Notes under the pieces: model-generated
Told to the model about the DNA's origin: nothing
The model's input: the letters and a program-made list of their open reading frames with translations, nothing else
Database searches by the model: none
Shown: positions 12,751 to 23,959 of the stretch, in pieces
Numbering within the stretch: the stretch's first letter is position 1
How the letters are laid out: every line of letters starts with the position of its first letter
Position numbers and translations under genes: made by a program
Origin: Linum tenue
Lineage: Eukaryota; Streptophyta; Magnoliopsida; Malpighiales; Linaceae
DNA length: 64,000 nucleotides
NCBI GenBank assembly: GCA_946122785.1
Contig: CAMGYJ010000011.1
Span: forward strand, 3,596,001 to 3,660,000
Direction: 5' to 3'

Positions 12751-13131
12751 TGTAAGCCCAATTCCCGTATGTCACTAGGGAATAATTGTGGCCCAAGTGT
12801 AATTATCATTTAATGGTTTAATTTATAAAGTAAATCCTATATTGATTAGGTTAATGATAGGTAAATTTCTAATATACCCTGATTGTGGGTCTATATAAAG
12901 AAGCTCTAGGATTGGTCCTCTCTCAACCCATTACGTAGAATTTCTTAGCCATCACAGAAATCTCTAAACCTAAAACCTAAAGGGGTCAAGAGGGAGAAAC
13001 TCAATTCCGGTGATTACTACTCTAGCGCCGCCGCCGCTCTCGTCATGGATCGAGGTAGGTTTCCCCGATCTATTATCGATTCGTGAAATCATCTAATTCT
13101 AAGATCCATGCTATTATGATTTATGTTTACA
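12751..13131 (+). repeat. 5' LTR of the copia element
   Basis: Begins TGTAAGCCCAATTCCC and ends ATGTTTACA. It contains a TATA box at 12892-12898 (TATATAA) and, near its 3' end, ATGGATCGAGGTAGGT at 13045. That is a start codon followed three codons later by a splice-donor-like site. Confidence 0.93.
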
Positions 13132-16100
13132 TGTGGTATCAGAGCTTTAGGGTTTATATGAATGGATGATTTTCGATTATGTTTGTTTCCGTTGCATCAT
13201 CGTGTAGACTGCCATATAATTATTAACAATGGTAGGTGTTCTCACCGATTATTATCAATTCCGTTCTCTCCTTTATAATCAATGATGTCTTCCTTATTTA
13301 ACGTTTCCCTCTGACATATTGCTTCATCAAAAGCTAACAGTAACAATTGGGTTAATTGCATAGTTGGTCACTAAAAATATTTAATTCCGTTCATGATCAC
13401 TAAAATTACTTAAACATTTCAAATTTGGTCACTCTCCGTCCAATTCTGTTAATTTTGTCTGATATGGCAGTCAACTATTAGAGTTGACCGTTAAGTGTGT
13501 GACGTGGCAATTAAAAAATAAAAAATTAATTTTTTAAATTTCCACCTCATTATCACAATTATTAAAAAAATAAAAATATTAAAACTAATTTCTTCTAATC
13601 TCCATACCCTACCGACCAAACCCTGATGCTGTTGGAGTTACCTACTCCGCCGCCGCACTACCACCGCAGCCGCCCAGAGAATTCCAGTCGCAGTTCATCT
13701 CCGTCCTCGCAGCACCTCCCGCCTCCCGGAGACCATTGCCTCAGCGGTGGTGGCTCTCGGATTCCGCTCGGTGCGGATTCTGGATCCAACACCGAGCCTG
13801 ACGCGGGCCTTGTCTTTCACCGAGGCCAGCGTGCTGCTCTCCGTTCTGAACCATCTGGTTCAAGAAATGGCAAAATCTCCGTCTTCCGCAGCAGAGTGGC
13901 TCCGGCACAACGTAGTGTCGTTCTATCGCCGCAGCCCGCATGCGAGTTTCCGTCGTCTATGTTGGCGACGACGCCGACGCGCAGTTCGTGGTTGCCGCAG
14001 TTCGCAACGTGAAGCTGGCACTGACAGAGCTCGCCATCGACCAAATTGATGTGTCAACCACCTTCAGCTTCACGACGCTGGTGACCGGCGCGTTTCCAGA
14101 AGATGCTCCATAGCCTGAATAGTCATAGCTGCATAGAGAAACAACAGAGAACAAAGGTCATAAAGCTCCAATCTTTGAACAACAAGGAATACAATCAAGC
14201 ATCCCAAAACCAGAAACAACTCTAATTTCGACAAGAATTCATCGAAAAGCCAGAAACTTTCATCAAATCCAGTCTTGACGTCGGCGGGTCCGGCGGGAAG
14301 AAGGCGAATTTCGCCGCCACGTTCGACGTCACATTCCCCATTTCTCTTTCTCCAACAAACCCAGAGGGGGAAAAAACCAAAAACCGAAATTCAGCTCAAA
14401 GCTGGAACCTTTCCTCCTTCTTCTTGGAACCCAGTTGAAAATTTATGGCGGGGATGACAATTAAATGTTTAATTAATGGCGAAGAGGTGCAAGGAGGGAA
14501 CTTTTCACTTTTGATTAATTTAATGCATTTGAGAGAGGGAAAGAGAGATTTGTGAAGTTGGGGCTCTCAATTTCTCATGGGTTGATGTGAAGGGATCCGA
14601 TCTAAGAGGGAGAGCTGCCGGCAGTGGTGGTGGATGTGGCTGCGGCGGAGATAACGGTGGTGCTGCTAGCGGCGGTGGCGGAAGGAAGAAGGAGAAAGGA
14701 CTGTTGAGGTTCATCCGAACATGAAAATTAGAAGAAAAGAAATTAGGTATTTTATAATTTTTATTTTTTATTAGTTGGAATAATGAGTTGGAAATTTAAA
14801 ATTTTAAATATTATTTTTAATTAATTTTTAAATTGCCACGTGGCACATTTAACGGTCAATTGTAAGAGTTGACTGCCACATAAGCAAAAGTTAACGGAGA
14901 TGGACGGAGAGTGACCAAACTTGAACTCTTTAACTAATTTTAGTGACCATGAATGGAATTAAATATTTCGAGTGACCAAACATGAACGTTTTTTGTAATC
15001 TGAGTGACCAACCATGCAATTAACCCAGTAACAATTATTAATAAATAGAATCGCAAATCTGAAAAGCGAGACACCTCACGCTTTCACTTCACCACTATCA
15101 GAGACTATATATGAACTTAATGAATAAGAATGAATATATATATATGTCTAAGTTACAATGGCTTTAATCGGTAGACCATTATAGCTTGCGATTCTAAGTT
15201 TTCCTTTTAGTCTGTTAGAGTAAGTGCTTTGTTTATTTCCACATCTTGCTTTTGTGGGTGCAATTATGCTTGATCAAATTCCATAGTTCTTTCATGTTGC
15301 TATCTATTGGCTTCGGCTATAATATGTTTGAGTTACTTTGATAATGAATTTGATCACAGCAGTCTTAATGGTTGATCAGTTAAGAAATTATTATAATAGT
15401 AACCTATTAATGAGTCAAGTTTTGCGTATGTATATTTGAGAACTATGATTAACAATTGCTGTGACTTGAGTTAAATTTTATCTTTGATATCTATGTTATG
15501 ATTAATTTGTTAGTCACCAAAGTGACCAAATTAGAAGGTTTATAGATATCAAGTTGAATCAAGTTCAACTGCTAATGTTTATGTGATGCTTTTAAGCTGA
15601 AGTTCGTGATTATAAAATATTTTGAATCGCCCAAAGGTTGATATCTCGTTTTATAATTCATGAACATTATCGTGGTAAATTGATGTGCTTGGTTAGATAT
15701 ATTTAGTATATCCAAAGATTGCAAGTATATCTTATTTGAGTATGTCTATCACCAATTATATGATTATTTTGAGCATCAATTACGATTATTTATCGCATAT
15801 ATATTGTTGTTTTGCCCAAAGGTAGCACCAATATATGTTTTATGTTTATGTTTCCGAATCTGTATTATAGTTTATGCTTATTACCCAAAGCATTAATGTG
15901 TGAGTACATGTTATATATGTTTGCAGCATCTGTTCCTGTTTCTCTTCATTCGCAAGCCACGTCTGTTGTTAAGTTTAATGACCTCAACTTCTCTGAATGG
16001 GCTGAACAGGTTCAGTTTCACCTCGGTGTTCTGGATCTTGATTTGGCACTCTTAAGTGAGAAACCTGCTGCTCTTACTGATGCTAGCAGTGTTGAGGAAA

Positions 16101-18139
16101 AGTCTTTCCATAAAGCTTGGGAAAGATCTAACAGAATAAGCCTAATGTTTATGCGAATGACTGTAGCAAACAACATTAAGTCAACTTTCAATGATACTGA
16201 AAGTGCTAAGGAATTTATGAATTCCGTGAAAGAAAGCTCTCAATCTGAGTCTGCTGATAAGTCGCTTGCTGGGACACTGATGGGTACGCTAACCACCATG
16301 AAGTTTGATGGTTCTCGTACCATGCATGAGCATATCGTCGAAATGACGAACATTGCAGCAAGACTAAAGACCATGGGAATGGAAGTGAATGAAAATTTCC
16401 TAGTAACGTTCATCCTTAATTCCTTACCTCCAGAGTATGGCACATTCCATGTGCATTACAATACTCTAAAGGATAAATGGAATGTGCATGAGTTACAAAG
16501 CATGCTCATTCAAGAGGAAGCAAGGCTTAAGAAACCAGGAAATCATTCTGCCAATCTTGTTGGTCATAAAGGAGCTGGAAAGAAGCCATGGAACAAGAAT
16601 GGGAAGGGCAAGGAAGGACTATCAAAGCTTAATGAGTCATCTGCCAAAATCCACAAGAAGGAACCAAGTAAGGATATATGCCGCTTCTGTAAGAAAGCCG
16701 GACATTATCAGAAAGATTGCTTGAAAAGAAAGGCATGGTTCGAAAGAAAGGGTAAGCCTAGTGCTTCAGTATGTTTCGAATCAAATTTAACTGAGGTTCC
16801 TTACAATACTTGGTGGGTTGACACTGGTTGTACCATTCATGTTTCCAAAACGATGCAGGGATTCCTTACGACCCAAACCATAAGGCAAAATGAGAAGTTC
16901 ATCTATATGGGAAACCGAGCCAAAGTTCCAGTTGAAGCTATTGGGACTTATCGTTTGGTTTTAGATACTGGTCATCATTTGGACCTTTTCAATACCCTTT
17001 ATGCTCCTTCTATTTCTCGTAATTTGGTTTCGGTGTCTCAACTAGATAAGACTGGGTATTTTTGGAACATTGGAAATGGTTCTATTAGTTTGTTCAAACA
17101 GAATGTTTTATTGGGTTCTGGTACCCTTGTTGATGGTTTGTACAAACTAAAGCTTGATACCCTATTCGCTGAGACTCTCTTAACCTTGCATCATAATGTT
17201 GGTATTAAACGTGGTTTGTTTGATGAATCATCTGCTTACTTGTGGCATAAACGGTTGGGTCACATATCCAAAGAAAGAATGGAAAGGTTAGTAAAGAATG
17301 AAATCCTTCCTCATTTGGATTTTACTGACCTTGGAATTTGTGTTGAGTGTATTAAAGGAAAACACACAAAACACACACTTAAGAAAGCAGCCACAAGAAG
17401 CTCACAGCTCCTTGAAATTATACACACTGATATTTGTGGGCCTTTTGATGTTCCATCACTTGGTGGAGAAAAGTATTTCATTACCTTTATCGATGATTTT
17501 TCACGTTATGGATATATCTATTTGCTGCATGAAAAATCTCAGTCGGTAGATACCCTTGAGGTGTTTATCAATGAAGTTGAGAGGCAATTAGAAAGAAAGG
17601 TGAAAATTGTCAGATCTGATAGAGGTGGAGAATATTATGGAAAATATGATGAAAGTGGACAGTGCCCTGGTCCATTTGCTAAGTTCCTAGAAAGACGTGG
17701 TATTTGTGCTCAATACACTATGCCAGGAACACCGCAACAAAATGGTGTTGCAGAAAGGCGGAATCGTACTTTAATGGATATGGTTAGGAGCATGTTAAGC
17801 AACTCATCTTTACCCAAATCATTGTGGATGCACGCTTTAAGGACCGCTGTGTATTTGTTAAACAGGGTTCCTAGTAAAGCAGTTCCTAAGACACCTTTTG
17901 AACTGTGGACGGGAAGGAAACCCAGTTTAAGGCACCTGCATGTTTGGGGTTGCCCAGCGGAAGTGAGAATATATAATCCACATGAAAAGAAACTGGACTC
18001 ACGAACAATCAGTGGTTTCTTCATTGGTTATCCAGAAAAATCTAAGGGGTATCGATTTTATTGCCCTAACCATAGTACGAGAATTGTTAAACTGGAAATG
18101 CTAGGTTCATTGAGAATGGTGAAGTTAGTGGGAGCTTAG
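13045..18139 (+). CDS. Copia gag-protease-integrase, probably spliced from an LTR start codon
   Basis: The continuous frame runs from about 15927 to a stop at 18137. I infer an upstream mini-exon at 13045-13054 (ATG GAT CGA G, donor GTAGGT) joined to 15927 (acceptor TTTGCAG). Phases fit and give [20 protein letters not shown], a typical copia Gag start; without splicing there is no convincing Gag ATG. Domains: Gag to about 16600, CCHC knuckle [14 protein letters not shown] at 16679-16720, protease with WVDTGC near 16814, GAG-pre-integrase from about 17230, and integrase with its D, D and E in [16 protein letters not shown] and VAERRNRT. A one-base deletion near 18088 shifts the frame just past the integrase, so Gag-Pol is broken into two pieces. 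Splicing is inferred; the domains are clear. Confidence 0.8.
13134..13145 (+). other. Primer binding site of the copia element
   Basis: TGGTATCAGAGC, the standard plant copia primer site complementary to initiator tRNA-Met, two bases after the 5' LTR. Confidence 0.93.
13349..15026. mobile_element. Pack-MULE (GGGTTAATTGCA family) with GH17 fragment
   Basis: Ends GGGTTAATTGCATAG and the inverse of GGGTTAATTGCATGG form terminal inverted repeats of roughly 200 bp. A perfect 10-bp duplication, agtaacaatt, lies at 13339-13348 and 15027-15036, as in Mutator-like elements. It carries no transposase. The interior holds host gene sequence, making this a Pack-MULE. It sits wholly inside the inferred leader intron of the copia element. 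Confidence 0.92.
13690..14113 (+). pseudogene. Captured GH17 beta-1,3-glucanase fragment
   Basis: Frame 1 (about 13690-13935) encodes [20 protein letters not shown], then a segment on DPTPSL and [10 protein letters not shown]. After a frameshift near 13936-13942, frame 2 (13943-14110) gives [20 protein letters not shown] and SVSTTFSF-like text ([17 protein letters not shown]) before TAG. The order matches the N-terminal half of plant glucan endo-1,3-beta-glucosidases. The catalytic half is absent. It is a broken cargo copy, not a working gene. Confidence 0.75.
15027..15926 (+). other. Remainder of the copia leader/intron
   Basis: AT-rich sequence between the Pack-MULE and the inferred gag acceptor TTTGCAG at 15920-15926. 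It has no coding content of its own. Confidence 0.55.
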
Positions 18140-19995
18140 AGCCACGCAATGTGGAAATTCAAGAAGTTAGAGTGCAAATATCCTTGCCTCTACCCTCTTC
18201 TCAAGTTGTTGCTCCTGCACATGTTGAGCATGATAACGATTTGCAGGAACAACAAATGAACGGTCAAGCGCCACCTAATATTGCCATTGAGAATGAACCT
18301 AACATAGATGAACCACAAGAAATCGCATTAAGAAGGTCTACAAGAAATCGAAGGCCTGCAATTTCTGATGATTATGAGGTTTATCTTCACGAGTTAGAAT
18401 CTGATTTAGGACTCTATCATGATCCAGTTTCATTTTCACAAGCCATGGAAAGTGAGCATTCTGATAAATGGTTAGCTGCCGCGAAAGAAGAGATGAAATC
18501 TATGTATAAAAATGAAGTTTGGGACCTTGTTGATTTGCCTGAAGGTTGTAAAAGAGTTGGTAATAGATGGGTCTGGAAGACCAAACACGACTCTAATGGC
18601 AATATCGAAAGACACAGGGCCAGACTTGTTGCCAAAGGTTTCACTCAGAAAAGTGGTGTTGACTATAAAGAGACATTTTCACCCGTCTCTAAGAAAGACT
18701 CATTAAGGATTGTCATGGCAATGGTAGCTCATTATAATCTAGAGCTCCATCAGATGGATGTGAAAACCGCCTTTCTGAATGGGAATTTAGATGAAGCAGT
18801 CTATATGGATCAACCTGAAGGTTTTGTGGTTGAGGGAAAAGAACATATGGTGTGTAAATTAAAGAAGTCAATATACGGACTTAAACAAGCTTCCCGACAA
18901 TGGTATATTAAGTTCAATGATACCATTACATCTTTTGGATTTAAGGAGAACATCGTCGATCGATGTATATATCTGAAGATTAGTGGGAGTAAGTTTATAA
19001 TTTTAGTTCTGTATGTTGACGATATCTTGCTTGCTACTAATGATCTTGGTTTATTACATCAAACCAAGGAGTTTCTCTCTAAGAACTTTGAAATGAAGGA
19101 TTTGGGTGAGGCATCCTATGTGATTGGAATAGAAATATTTTGTGATAGATCACAAGGACTGTTGGGATTGTCTCAGAAATCATACATTAACCGGATCCTA
19201 GAGAGATACAACATGGCTGAATGCTCTGAAAATGTCGCTCCAATTCAGAAGGGAGATAAATTTAGTCTCAAACAATGTCCAAAGAATGAATTGGAACGCA
19301 AGCAAATGGAACACATTCCTTATGAATCTATTGTTGGAAGTTTGAATTATGCACAAACTTGTACCAGACCAGACATCAGTTTTGCTGTCGGAATGCTGGG
19401 CAGGTATCAAAGTAATCCAGGAGTAGATCATTGGAAAATTGCAAAGAAGGTACTAAGGTATCTGCAAGGAACAAAAGACCACATGCTCACCTTTAGGAGA
19501 TCTGATCACCTTGAGGTGATTGGATATTCAGATTCAGATTATGCTGGATGTGTAGACACCAGGAAGTCTACTTTTGGCTATTTGTTCCTTCTAGCCGGAG
19601 GGGCAATTTCATGGAAGAGTGCGAAGCAGTCTGTTATTGCCACATCCACTATGGAAGCTGAATTCATAGCTTGTTATGAAGCTACGAATCATGGTTTATG
19701 GCTGCGGAATTTTATTTCTGGACTTGGAATTGTTGACACTATCGCCAAGCCGCTGAAAATTTACTGTGATAATTCCGCAGCGGTATTCTTCTCTAAGAAT
19801 GACAAGTATTCGAAGGGTGCTAAGCATATGGAGGTGAAATACTTTGTCGTTAAGGAAGAAGTTCAGAAACAAAGGGTGTCGATCGAGCATATTAGCACAC
19901 AGCTTATGATTGCTGATCCATTAACAAAAGGATTGCCTCCTAAGACGTTTACTGAACATGTCGAAAGGATGGGGATTATAGGACGTCATGACTAA
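18104..19995 (+). CDS. Copia reverse transcriptase and RNase H
   Basis: This is the continuation of Gag-Pol in the frame restored after the one-base deletion near 18088; there is no own start codon. RT begins around 18440 ([20 protein letters not shown]) and carries the catalytic YVDD at about 19014. RNase H from about 19500 shows [16 protein letters not shown] and [13 protein letters not shown], and the frame stops with TGA/TAA at 19993-19995. Apart from the frameshift this half is open and well conserved. Confidence 0.93.
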
Positions 19996-20360
19996 AGTTA
20001 TTTTATGTTTCATGGATTGACACTTTGAGCTCATTTATTTTGTTTCTGGAATAAAGTTATGAATCTTGTTTTATTTATTATGATCAGTATATATACGTGA
20101 ACAGAACAAGATTTTGTCTTTACTGAAGACATTATTGTTGGACCATTATGACTACCTTGTTATGTGTCATATTGAGTATGAGACTGGTTTGGTGGTACAT
20201 GGAAGGGACTATGTCGATAAATTGATATAGAAACGCCACGATCCTAATCTAACTTTCATACTTGATTATGACTTTATGGTGAACCAAATATTATGGATTT
20301 ATCTTATGATGTGCACACTTATGTATATTATTAGATCTTGTGATATATAATGACACATGG

Positions 20361-20374
20361 ACCAAGTGGGAGAA
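20361..20374 (+). other. Polypurine tract of the copia element
   Basis: The purine-rich ACCAAGTGGGAGAA lies immediately before the 3' LTR, where plus-strand synthesis would be primed. Confidence 0.85.
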
Positions 20375-20753
20375 TGTAAGCCCAATTCCCGTATGTGACT
20401 AGGGAATAATTGTGGCCCAAGTGTAATTATCATTTAATGGTTTAATATATAAGGTAAATCCTATATTGATTAGGTTAATGATAGGTAAATTCCTAATATA
20501 CCCTGATGGTGGGTCTATATAAAGAAGCTAGGATTGGTCCTCTCTCAACCCATTACGTAGAATTTCTTAGCCATCACAGAAATCTCTAAACCTAAAACCT
20601 AAAGGGGTCAAGAGGGAGAAACTCAATTCCGGTGATTACTACTCTAGCGCCGCCGCCGCTCTCGTCATGGATCGAGGTAGGTTTCCCCGATCTATTATTG
20701 ATTCGTGAAATCATCTAATTCTAAGATCCATGCTATTATGATTTATGTTTACA
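20375..20753 (+). repeat. 3' LTR of the copia element
   Basis: Nearly identical to the 5' LTR, differing by about seven substitutions and a 2-bp indel. It also contains ATGGATCGAG followed by GTAGGT. It is followed by the cagta duplication. Confidence 0.95.
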
Positions 20754-20812
20754 CAGTAATCAAAAGGTATTCCTGTAATTTCAATCCTTCCATCCGAGGA
20801 TGGGAAAGAAAA

Positions 20813-22054
20813 GAGATTTTTCCAGAAATAGCACTGTTTAAAAAAAAATTTCCAAAAATAGCACCCAACTCCGAAAAATTCCAAAAATAGCACCATTTTT
20901 GTAAAACCGCAACCCGGAGGTGCGTTTTTCGATGAAAACGCCACCCGAGGGCGCGTTTTTCGATGCAAACCGCACTGGTAGGGAGCGGTTTTGCAAACCG
21001 CACCCCCAGGGTGCGATCTGCCTTTTTTTTTTTTTTTTTTTTTTGCAAACCGCACCCCCAGGGTGCGATCTGCTTTTTTTTTTTTTTTTTTTTGAAAAAT
21101 CCTAACTTAGGTGGAAACTTCAAACGAATGTATCTTTATGTTCGGGTATCCGATCGTCGCGATTTTTTTTTTGATTCCGCATAATTTTTCGAGATCTTGC
21201 AAGCCGCAAAATGCCGAAGGCGGTTTGGTCCCGCCTTCGTCCCGAAAAAACGTTGTTTGCTACCCCGAACGAGCCTTTTTTCGATTTCGTCAAACTTTGA
21301 ACGACCATAACTTTGTGCTCCACAATCCGAAAATCATGAACTTTTTTTTGATTTTGCATAACTTTTTGAGGACTACAATTTTTTCTAGGAGAGAATTTTC
21401 AAAAAATGAATTATTTTGGATATACGGGGTTTTGGGAATAAGTTTACCTTTCTTTTTAGGAATCCAAGTACATTCCGAAATTATGTCTATGATAAAAAAT
21501 TTAGTCCTCAAAAAGTTATGCAAAATAAAAAAAAAATCATGATTTTCGGATTGTGGAGCACAAAGTTATGGTCGTTCAAAGTTTGACGAAATCGAAAAAA
21601 TGCTCGTTCGGGGTAGCAAACGACATTTTTTGGTTCGAAGGCGAGACCAAACCACCTTTGGCAGTCTTCGGCTTGCAAGATCTCAAAAAGTTATGCGGAA
21701 TCAAAAAAAAAATCGCGGCGATCGGATACCCGAACATAAAGATACGTTTGTTTGAAGTTTCCACCTAAGTTAGGATTTTTCAAAAAAAAAAAAAAAAAAA
21801 ACAGATCGCACCCTGGAGGTGCGGTTTGCAAAAAAAAAAAAAAAAGGCAGATCGCACCCTGGGGGTGCGGTTTGCAAAACCGCTCCCTACCAGTGCGGTT
21901 TTCATCGAAAAACGCGCCCTCGGGTGGCGTTTTCATCGAAAAACGCACCTCCGGGTTGCGGTTTAAAAAAAATGGTGCTATTTTTGGATTTTGTCGAAGT
22001 TGGGTGCTATTTTTGGAATTTTTTTTTAAACAGTGCTATTTCTGGAAAAATCTC
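20813..22054. mobile_element. 1.24-kb foldback MULE-like element
   Basis: Two arms of about 560-600 bp are near-perfect inverse copies around a short unique centre near 21380-21500. The ends are GAGATTTTTCCAGAAATAGC, and a 9-bp duplication, gaaagaaaa, occurs at 20804-20812 and 22055-22063. Arms contain repeated GCAAACCGCACCC blocks and long T/A runs. There is no transposase and no gene. RNA from it would fold into a long hairpin. Confidence 0.85.
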
Positions 22055-22063
22055 GAAAGAAAA

Positions 22064-22759
22064 GGAAGAGGTTGAATTTTTTTTGGGAGGGGGTGAGAAA
22101 TTTAGATTAATAGTGGAAGGAAGAATAAATAGGAAAGGATGTTAAAAGATATTTAATTTTTAATGTAGTGATAAAAATTCTAAAATAGTTTATTAATATT
22201 AATATTTTTTTTTTGTCAAAAAGATACTTCTATCACATAGGCCAAAGAGATACAAATGTTCAAACTTTATTACAAGCCAATCACAAAAATCAAATCAAAT
22301 TATAGAGTAAGGGAATAAACAGATGACATTTTTAGCGGTCAAATGAGCTGTTTTATTACTTTAGTTAGTTATTTCTTATGAAAAATAAATATTTACAAAA
22401 CATTGTAAATTAGAAAGAAAAAGATCGTCACAAAATCTGATGTTTCAAAATATGTTTAGAAAAAATCATAGAAAATATATGTACACAGTACACAAATCAC
22501 ATTTTCAGTTCTTACGGCCTTCAGTCAGATGGAGGCATGGAGCACCAACTTTTTGGGCCTTTGTGAAACAAAAGCCCGGTATGATTATGAAAAGGAGGTA
22601 GGCATACAGCCAGGGAAGTTTGAAGGCCTGTTTTTAGAAAGGCCCAAAGAAATAGAACAATCCGGCACCATTTCTACAGGAATTAGGCGTAAGCCAGAGA
22701 AAGCTGGACTTCTGTTTGAGAGAGGTCCCGTTCGGGTCGGCAGCAGAAAGTGCATATTT
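22064..22759. other. Intergenic sequence, nothing recognised
   Basis: AT-rich, with no credible coding region or clear repeat boundary. Confidence 0.35.
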
Positions 22760-23295
22760 GTTATCTTTGTCTAAAGTAATTCGGATTTTATCCATACTCA
22801 TACCCACAGAAGAAGAATCAGATAGGAAATTAAAACCAAGTCCATACCAGTTCGGGGTTCCGGGCATCCATGATTATCCATGGGTAATAATTTCGCTTTA
22901 TAACTCCAATCAACATGTTAACATTCACATTTATATTAACATTACAAAAGAGAAAAAGTACGACAATAAAACACCATACTGGAATTTTCTTTAATTAAAA
23001 ACAACACTATTTCATGAAAATATTATATTTGTATGCTAAATATAAAATATATTGAGAAAAGTAATGATCAATCATCGACAAAATACATATGCTTGTGTAT
23101 CATGGTGGGGCGGGGGAGGGGGGGGGGGGGTTTCGGATTTGATATTGGGAAAATCATGCTTACCACCGCCATTACCCGCAGTATTCGGGTTCGGGTTTTA
23201 TCCGTACCTGTAAAAAATCGTTCGGATTTAAATTTTATCCAACTCGATTAGGTCGGATTCGAACGGATATCCACGGTTTCAAATATTTTTGCCAA
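22760..23295. mobile_element. Decayed hAT-like element related to 4976-5514
   Basis: It matches the element at 4976-5514 in inverse orientation. The left part has GGATTTTATCCATACTCATACCC, shortened here as GGATTTTATCCATACTC, and the right part GGATATCCACGGTTTC followed by AAATATTTTTGCC. Termini are eroded and I see no duplication. A poly-G run lies at about 23110-23130. Confidence 0.6.
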
Positions 23296-23950
23296 GGAGG
23301 CACAAAGAAGCTTCTTACGCTCCATTGGGCCAAAGAACTGCGCCGAGGGTAGGCCTGCGGCGGGCGAAAACTAGGAGTCCCCTGAGAATGGAAGAACCTT
23401 GGATGAGACTTGAGAGTGCCTTTTGTGACTGTACGTTCCATTTCAGTTGACTTTGAGAGTTTTAATTCCGAGTGAGCTACGTACGAAGGTGACAAGGCAA
23501 GCAGAAACCATATATACAAAGTCAAATGTTAGTTCTTCTTCAACCGCTAGCTTAGGAGCAACATGCAAATGCATGAATCTTTGGTTCCACGGCGGGTTGG
23601 CTGATTTCCATAAACTCGCAATGTGGCTGGCACATGGGAGAATGAAGCAGTGGGGGAAACGCAGAAAATTGGCACCAGTTTCTTGATCTTTGGCACTAAT
23701 TTCAACTAACTGTACGTCTAGATTCTTTTACTAATCTGGACTTGTTTGGAAGATTTCGTTTTCGTCCAAACCCACCAACTCCATTAGCCTGAACACAGTA
23801 ATTGTAATTCATTCTCTTTTAGTTTTCAGGGATGGAGTTCTCTGTACGTGGGAATTGTGTATTACTAGAAAGAAAGAAATTTTTTTTTTTTACAGATTTG
23901 TTTCAAGGTCGTCCTTCTCTCTGCTAAATTAATTAATCAAGTGGTGGATC
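23296..23950. other. Intergenic sequence, nothing recognised
   Basis: Moderate GC at first, then AT-rich. No conserved protein segment is visible in any frame. Confidence 0.35.
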
Positions 23951-23959
23951 ATCAGTATG

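Larger units (their letters stand above)
12751..20753 (+). mobile_element. Ty1/copia LTR retrotransposon, nearly complete
   Basis: The element has two LTRs of 381 and 379 bp, an initiator-tRNA-Met-type primer site, gag, protease, integrase, RT and RNase H in copia order, and a purine tract. The 5-bp duplication cagta lies at 12746-12750 and 20754-20758. I count about seven differences between the LTRs, so the insertion is fairly recent. It has one clear coding break (a one-base deletion near 18088) and a nested Pack-MULE in the leader. It was inserted upstream of CAD and points away from it. Confidence 0.95.

Noticed and set aside
13134..13145. TGGTATCAGAGC as a possible tRNA-related gene
   Set aside because: It is only the 12-bp primer binding site of a copia element. 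No tRNA cloverleaf is present here or at 62569.
21752..22145. Lysine-rich open frames in the foldback element
   Set aside because: They come from poly-A/poly-T runs in both arms and mirror each other. Not genes.
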